From: Actinomycetota bacterium
GTDB taxonomy: Bacteria > Actinomycetota > Thermoleophilia > Solirubrobacterales > Solirubrobacteraceae
Direction of reading: 5' to 3'
NCBI GenBank assembly: GCA_005883905.1
Contig: VAYD01000161.1
Coordinates: 2,883 to 12,909, forward strand
DNA: 10,027 bases
Shown: positions 6,671 to 10,027 of the stretch, piece by piece
How the letters are laid out: the number at the start of each line of letters is the position of its first letter
Position numbering within the stretch: position 1 is the stretch's first letter
Position numbers and translations under genes: made by a program
Notes under the pieces: generated by a model
Seen by the model: only the letters and a program-made list of their open reading frames with translations
Databases searched by the model: none
What the model was told of the DNA's origin: nothing

Positions 6671-7297
6671 GTGCAGCTCGTCTCCATCACCCGCCGTGTC
6701 CTTGCTCCGCTCGCCGCCGCCGCGCTGCTGGCGCTCGGAGCGGGCAGCGCGTCCGCCGCGCTGTTGCCCGACGACGGCGCCTGGTGCGACAACACCGGAA
6801 GCCAGGTCTTCCTGCCATTCGCGGATCCCGCGAGCTACGTGCAGGCTCCGGGCGGCGGCTTCGAGAACAGCGGCTCGCACTGGACCCTCGTCGCGGCTTC
6901 GCGTGACACCTCGGACAACGAGTCGTTCCACGTCGGCGGCGCCAACGACCACTCCTCGCTGCAGATCAGCAACGGCGGCACCGCGCTGAGCCCGGCGATG
7001 TGCGTGGGCCTCGGCGAGCCGACCGCGCGCGTGTTCTTCAAGCAGACCGGCGGGCTGCCCGGCGCCACGCTCCAGGTCGACGTCCTCTTCGACGACGCCT
7101 CGGGCACGACGCAGGCGCAGACGATCGGGCTGCTCGGCGTCGCGCAGCAGTGGCGGCTCTCGCCGCAGCTGCTGACGATGGCGAACCTGCTGCCGACGCT
7201 CGGGGCGGCCAACACCGCGATCGCCTTCCAGTTCACCGCGATCGGCGGCTCGTTCAAGATCGACGACCTCTACGTCGATCCCTGGCAGCGCCCGTAG
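6671..7297 (+). CDS. Small secreted protein of unknown function
   Basis: A 208-residue exported protein. The GTG start gives a clean signal peptide: VQLVSITRR, a long Ala/Leu core, and cleavage after ASA (residue 29). The mature part starts with a conserved-looking segment containing Cys39 (AWCDNTGSQVFLPF), then FENSGSHWTLV, SSLQI, SPAMCVG (Cys111), ARVFFKQTGG, and ends with FKIDDLYVDPWQRP. Two cysteines may pair. The order of short strands and the IDDLYVDP tail suggest a jelly-roll, carbohydrate-binding-like fold. I recall proteins with this plan (Cys, QVF.P, FE...W, SP..CV, IDD.YVDP) as common, often multi-copy and uncharacterised in Solirubrobacterales genomes, but cannot check this here. 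It is a single-gene unit ended by a strong terminator. Confidence 0.78.
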   Translation: MQLVSITRRVLAPLAAAALLALGAGSASAALLPDDGAWCDNTGSQVFLPFADPASYVQAPGGGFENSGSHWTLVAASRDTSDNESFHVGGANDHSSLQISNGGTALSPAMCVGLGEPTARVFFKQTGGLPGATLQVDVLFDDASGTTQAQTIGLLGVAQQWRLSPQLLTMANLLPTLGAANTAIAFQFTAIGGSFKIDDLYVDPWQRP

Positions 7298-7324
7298 CGC
7301 CAAGACCTCTGTGGGACGGGGATC

Positions 7325-7356
7325 GGCGGGCGGCCTTCGGGCCGCCCGCCCTTTTT
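7325..7356 (+). terminator. Rho-independent terminator with UUCG loop
   Basis: An 11-base-pair perfect stem (7325-7335 with 7340-7350) closes a C(UUCG)G tetraloop at 7336-7339 and is followed by C and TTTTT (7352-7356). It ends transcription of the secreted protein gene. The last T is the first base of the reverse-complement stop codon of aguA, so the two convergent genes share this structure. On the minus strand the stem is not followed by a T-run, so it is mainly a plus-strand terminator. Confidence 0.93.
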
Positions 7357-8333
7357 CATGGCTTGGCTGGAACCTGCTGCGTGATGCAGTGCGGGCCGCC
7401 GCCGCCCCACGCGAGCACGGCCCCGGGGACCGGGACGGCCTCGCGCCCGGGATAGCCCTCCGCGATCCGGCTGAGCGCGTCGGGGTCGGTGTCGGCGCCG
7501 GAGACCGGCACGATCACGGCGTCGTTGCAGACGTAGAGGTTCATGTAGCCGCAGGCGACGCTCTCCCCCTCGACCTCCGAGTACGGGAGGTGCGGCATCT
7601 CGACCACGTCGATGCCGGCGGCCTCGAGGCGCGCGGCGTTCTCGCGGCAGTTGTCGAAGTTGGGGTTGCCCTCGGGGACCGTCTGGAGCATCACCTCGCC
7701 GGGCTTGGTGAACGCCGCGATGAGGTCGACGTGCCCGTCGGTGTCGCGGTCCTCGACCAGCCCCTGGCCGAGCCAGACGACGCGCTCCAGGCCCAGGAAG
7801 TCGATCACGTGCTGCTCGATCTGCTCGCGCGAGAGCCCGGGGTTGCGGCTCGGGTGCAGCAGGCACTGCTCGGTCGTGATCAGTGTGCCCTCGCCGTCGG
7901 CGCAGATCGACCCGCCCTCGAGGACGAGCGGCGCACGGTAGCAATCGTCACCCGCGAGCTCGACCAGACGCGCGCCGATCGCGGCGTCCTTGTCGAACGG
8001 GTGGAACTTCTCGCCCCACGCGTTGAAGCCGAAATGCACGCCTGCACGGCGTTGGGGTGGGTGGGACGAGTTCACGAAGATCGGCCCGCTGTCGCGCAGC
8101 CACGAATCGTCGATCGGCTCGACGACGATCTCGACCTCGCCGGGCAGCGCCGCGCGCGCTTCGGCGGCGGCGGACTCGTCGGCGCAGACCATCGTCAGCG
8201 GCTCGAAGGCCGCGACCGCCGCGGCGGTCGCCGCGTAGTCCGCCTTCGCCTGCGCCAGCTGCCCGCGCCACAGCTCCGGGCGCGCCGGCCACGCCATGAG
8301 CGTGCGCTCGTGCGGCGCCCACTCGGCGGGCAT
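7356..8333 (-). CDS. aguA: Agmatine deiminase
   Basis: Agmatine deiminase (peptidyl-arginine-deiminase-like, guanidino-modifying family) turns agmatine and water into N-carbamoylputrescine and ammonia in the cytoplasm. Numbered from the ATG at 8333 (325 residues), the active-site pieces are visible: WLRDSGP with Asp81, LEGGSI with Glu139, TDGHVD with His201, and the catalytic Cys316 in GGGGPHCITQQVP near the C-terminus. The start is doubtful: the codons just upstream read STPREDGLR, which continues the conserved family N-terminus before MPAEWAPHERT, so translation may begin at CTG 8361-8363, overlapping the preceding stop as CTGA, with GGAAGG 7 bases before it. That would give 335 residues. 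GAGGA at 8344-8348 could instead serve the ATG. It is last in a close-packed cluster with the SCP2-like and acyl-CoA dehydrogenase genes. Confidence 0.94.
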   Translation of the reverse strand: MPAEWAPHERTLMAWPARPELWRGQLAQAKADYAATAAAVAAFEPLTMVCADESAAAEARAALPGEVEIVVEPIDDSWLRDSGPIFVNSSHPPQRRAGVHFGFNAWGEKFHPFDKDAAIGARLVELAGDDCYRAPLVLEGGSICADGEGTLITTEQCLLHPSRNPGLSREQIEQHVIDFLGLERVVWLGQGLVEDRDTDGHVDLIAAFTKPGEVMLQTVPEGNPNFDNCRENAARLEAAGIDVVEMPHLPYSEVEGESVACGYMNLYVCNDAVIVPVSGADTDPDALSRIAEGYPGREAVPVPGAVLAWGGGGPHCITQQVPAKP

Positions 8334-8359
8334 GCGCAGCCCGTCCTCGCGAGGCGTGC

Positions 8360-8737
8360 TCAGCCCCGTGCCTTCCGCAGGCGCGTGCGCTCCTGCTGGC
8401 GCTCGACGACGCGCTGGATCAGCTTGAGGTACTGATCGACGCCCGTCGCCTTCGCGCGGCCCTCGTAGAACGCCTGCTCCCAGTCGGGGACCTTCGCGCC
8501 GTGCTCGACCATCAGGTTGAAAAAGTCACGGCGCATCTCGATCCGGATCTTCGCGTCGGTCCCCATGTCCTTGCGGATGTCCAGGTCCGGCATCTCGATC
8601 CGGAACTGCTGCACGTCGCCGCCGCGGCCGTTGAGGTCCACCCCGACGACGAGCTTGAGGTCCTTCAACGCGGGCACCTCATCGAGGAACCCGCGCACCG
8701 CGCGATCGAGCAGCTCTATGGCGTCGGATGAGGCCAC
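8360..8737 (-). CDS. Small SCP2-like (sterol carrier protein fold) protein
   Basis: A 125-residue protein without signal peptide or membrane segment. The order of elements (FRIEMPDLDI, then DAKIRIEMRRDFFNLMVEHG, then WEQAFYEGRAKATGVDQYLKLI) resembles the second half of SCP2 domains, in which strands precede a helix and an 'AFxxGklkv.Gd' segment. SCP2 domains bind lipids or acyl-CoAs in a hydrophobic tunnel. The C-terminus is a charged helix (VVERQQERTRLRKARG). The match is remote, so hypothetical protein is the safe name. The GTG start at 8737 directly follows the TAG of the acyl-CoA dehydrogenase gene with no spacer, and AGAGG lies 12 bases before it. The neighbour supports a lipid or acyl-CoA role. 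Its stop may overlap the CTG start of aguA. Confidence 0.7.
   Translation of the reverse strand: MASSDAIELLDRAVRGFLDEVPALKDLKLVVGVDLNGRGGDVQQFRIEMPDLDIRKDMGTDAKIRIEMRRDFFNLMVEHGAKVPDWEQAFYEGRAKATGVDQYLKLIQRVVERQQERTRLRKARG
8361..8376 (-). promoter_or_regulatory. Candidate ribosome site and CTG start of aguA
   Basis: On the minus strand GGAAGG (8376-8371) is followed by 7 bases and CTG (8363-8361). The CTG shares bases with the TGA (8362-8360) of the upstream gene, the same geometry as the ATGA overlaps seen elsewhere in the window. Confidence 0.45.
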
Positions 8738-9949
8738 CTAGATCTTGTACCTCTGGAGCAGCTTCTTGCCAATGACCATCTTCTGGATCTCGGACGTGCC
8801 CTCGCCGATCAGGAGCAGCGGCGCGTCGCGGTAGATGCGCTCGATCTCGTACTCCTTGGAGTACCCGTAGCCGCCGTGGATGCGCAGACACTCCTCGGCG
8901 CAGAAGCGCGCGGCCTCCGAGGCGAACAGCTTCGCCATGCCGGCCTCCATGTCCGAGCGCTCGCCCGCGTCCTTGAGGCGCGCGGCCTTGATCGTCAGCA
9001 GCCGCGCCGCCTCGACCTGGGTGGCCATGTCGGCGAGCTTGAACTGGATCGCCTGGTGCTGCGCGATCGGCTTGCCGAACGTCTTGCGCTCCTGCGAGTA
9101 GCGGACGGCGAGCTCGAGCGCGCGCTGCGCGAGGCCGACGCCGCGTGCGGCGACGTTCGCCCGCCCGACCTCGAGCGCGTCCATCATCTGCGCGAAGCCC
9201 GCGTTCAGCCCCGCCTGCTCCCCGCCGAGGATGTTCTCGGCCGGGCACTTGTAGCCGTCGAAGACCAGCTCGGTGGACTCGACGCCCTTGTAGCCCATCT
9301 TCTTGATCTGCGGCGGGACGGTCAGCCCCGCGTACGCGCCGGTGTTCTCCGAGACGCCCGGCTCCTTCTCGGCGATGAAGCACGTGAAGCCCTTGTGGCG
9401 CGGATCGGCGTTCGGGTCGGTCTTGACGAGCACGAACACCAGGCCGGAGCGCAGGCCGTTGGTGACCCACATCTTCTGCCCGTTGATCTCGTAGGCGCCG
9501 TCGTCGACCTTCGTCGCCGACGTCTTGATCGCCTGGACGTCGGAGCCGAGCTCCGGCTCGCTGAGCGAGAACGCCGCGCGGATCTCGCCGGTCGCCATGC
9601 GCGGCAGGTACTTGTGGCGCTGCGCGTCGGTCCCGTACTTCATGAGCAGGTACGAGCCGATGAAGTGCGTGTTGATGACGCCGCTGATCGAGATCCAGCC
9701 GCGGCTGAGCTCCTCGACGATCATCACGTAGGTCGTGAGGTCCAGCCCCATCCCGCCGTACTCCTCCGGGATGGTCACGCCGAACAGGCCGAGCTCCTTC
9801 ATCTGCTCGACGATGTCCTCCGGGAAGGAGTCCTCGTGGTCGAAGTGCTCGGCGTTGGGGAGGATCTGCTCGTCGGCGAACTGGCGAACCATGTCGCAGA
9901 TCGCGCGCTGCTCGTCGGTCTTGTCGAGAGGATTCGTGGCGACAGCCAT
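8738..9949 (-). CDS. Acyl-CoA dehydrogenase
   Basis: A complete 403-residue FAD-dependent acyl-CoA dehydrogenase, which makes the trans-2-enoyl-CoA and passes electrons to electron transfer flavoprotein. The N-terminal helical domain holds LPNAEHFDHEDSFP and EEYGGMGLD (62-70); the middle beta domain holds FSLSEPELGSD (127-137) and KMWVTNG (159-165); the C-terminal domain holds RKTFGKP (288-294), IHGGYGYSKEYEIER (357-371) and YRDA (373-376). The catalytic base is Glu383 in IGEGTSEIQ, the medium/short-chain position. Length is normal for the family. GGAGA lies 5 bases before the ATG. Substrate is not predictable: straight, branched or ring acyl-CoA are all possible. It leads the cluster with the SCP2-like protein and aguA. 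Confidence 0.95.
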   Translation of the reverse strand: MAVATNPLDKTDEQRAICDMVRQFADEQILPNAEHFDHEDSFPEDIVEQMKELGLFGVTIPEEYGGMGLDLTTYVMIVEELSRGWISISGVINTHFIGSYLLMKYGTDAQRHKYLPRMATGEIRAAFSLSEPELGSDVQAIKTSATKVDDGAYEINGQKMWVTNGLRSGLVFVLVKTDPNADPRHKGFTCFIAEKEPGVSENTGAYAGLTVPPQIKKMGYKGVESTELVFDGYKCPAENILGGEQAGLNAGFAQMMDALEVGRANVAARGVGLAQRALELAVRYSQERKTFGKPIAQHQAIQFKLADMATQVEAARLLTIKAARLKDAGERSDMEAGMAKLFASEAARFCAEECLRIHGGYGYSKEYEIERIYRDAPLLLIGEGTSEIQKMVIGKKLLQRYKI

Positions 9950-10027
9950 AGGGTCTCCGGGCGGAATTCGTGGTCAGGCCCAAGGGGGGCGATGAACATT
10001 ACCCCCGAAGTTGTGCATTAGCTCCTC
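9950..10027 (-). promoter_or_regulatory. Upstream region of the acyl-CoA dehydrogenase operon
   Basis: The last 78 bases contain no gene I can support. On the minus strand two TAATG words lie at 10020-10016 and 10001-9997, in the only A+T-richer stretch, so the promoter is probably here. No box pair with good spacing is visible, and the window edge cuts the region. Confidence 0.3.

Noticed and set aside
9974..10018. A 14-codon open frame before the acyl-CoA dehydrogenase, preceded by GAGGAG
   Set aside because: It is too short to judge, has only a 3-base ribosome-site spacing, and the window edge removes the context needed to call a leader peptide.
8876..10021. 381-residue plus-strand open frame opposite the acyl-CoA dehydrogenase
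   Set aside because: The opposite strand has every acyl-CoA dehydrogenase motif; this frame is Arg/Leu/Val/Asp-rich with no recognisable domain.

Overview
The window is high-GC DNA (roughly 70% by eye) with codons ending in G or C, GTG starts, tightly packed genes and several 4-base stop/start overlaps. Together with two secreted protein types that I associate with Solirubrobacterales-like actinobacteria, this suggests a soil actinobacterium, probably of the class Thermoleophilia. The assignment is an inference from composition and gene content; there is no marker gene such as rRNA in the window.

Layout. (1) Bases 1-2024, plus strand: the 3' part of a SucC-like beta subunit, a complete SucD-like alpha subunit, and a small single-cluster [4Fe-4S] ferredoxin. 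All three overlap, so they form one operon. The ligase has the catalytic residues of succinyl-CoA synthetase, but two loops, including the one that holds succinate, look more like ATP-citrate lyase or citryl-CoA synthetase. (2) 2060-3571, plus: a secreted protein of unknown function with a signal peptide and a basic C-terminal beta domain. (3) 3598-6504, minus: an HD-GYP membrane protein, a carbon-nitrogen hydrolase resembling N-carbamoylputrescine amidase (AguB), and an Amidase_2 protein, in that transcription order and tightly linked. (4) 6505-6670: a divergent intergenic region with a hairpin and a short direct repeat. (5) 6671-7297, plus: a small secreted protein, followed by a strong UUCG-loop terminator. 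(6) 7356-9949, minus: an acyl-CoA dehydrogenase, a small SCP2-like protein and agmatine deiminase (AguA), again closely packed. (7) 9950-10027: upstream region of the last operon.

How the genes work together. AguA (agmatine to N-carbamoylputrescine) and the AguB-like hydrolase (N-carbamoylputrescine to putrescine, CO2 and ammonia) would complete the agmatine-to-putrescine route. They sit in two different minus-strand clusters, split by a plus-strand gene and mixed with unrelated partners. The acyl-CoA dehydrogenase and SCP2-like protein point to acyl-CoA or lipid breakdown. The ligase-ferredoxin operon points to CoA-thioester metabolism linked to low-potential electron transfer.

I see no tRNA, rRNA, CRISPR array, insertion sequence or phage gene. 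The most interesting points are the substrate-loop divergence of the ligase with its coupled ferredoxin, and a probable CTG start for aguA that restores a conserved N-terminus and a CTGA overlap.
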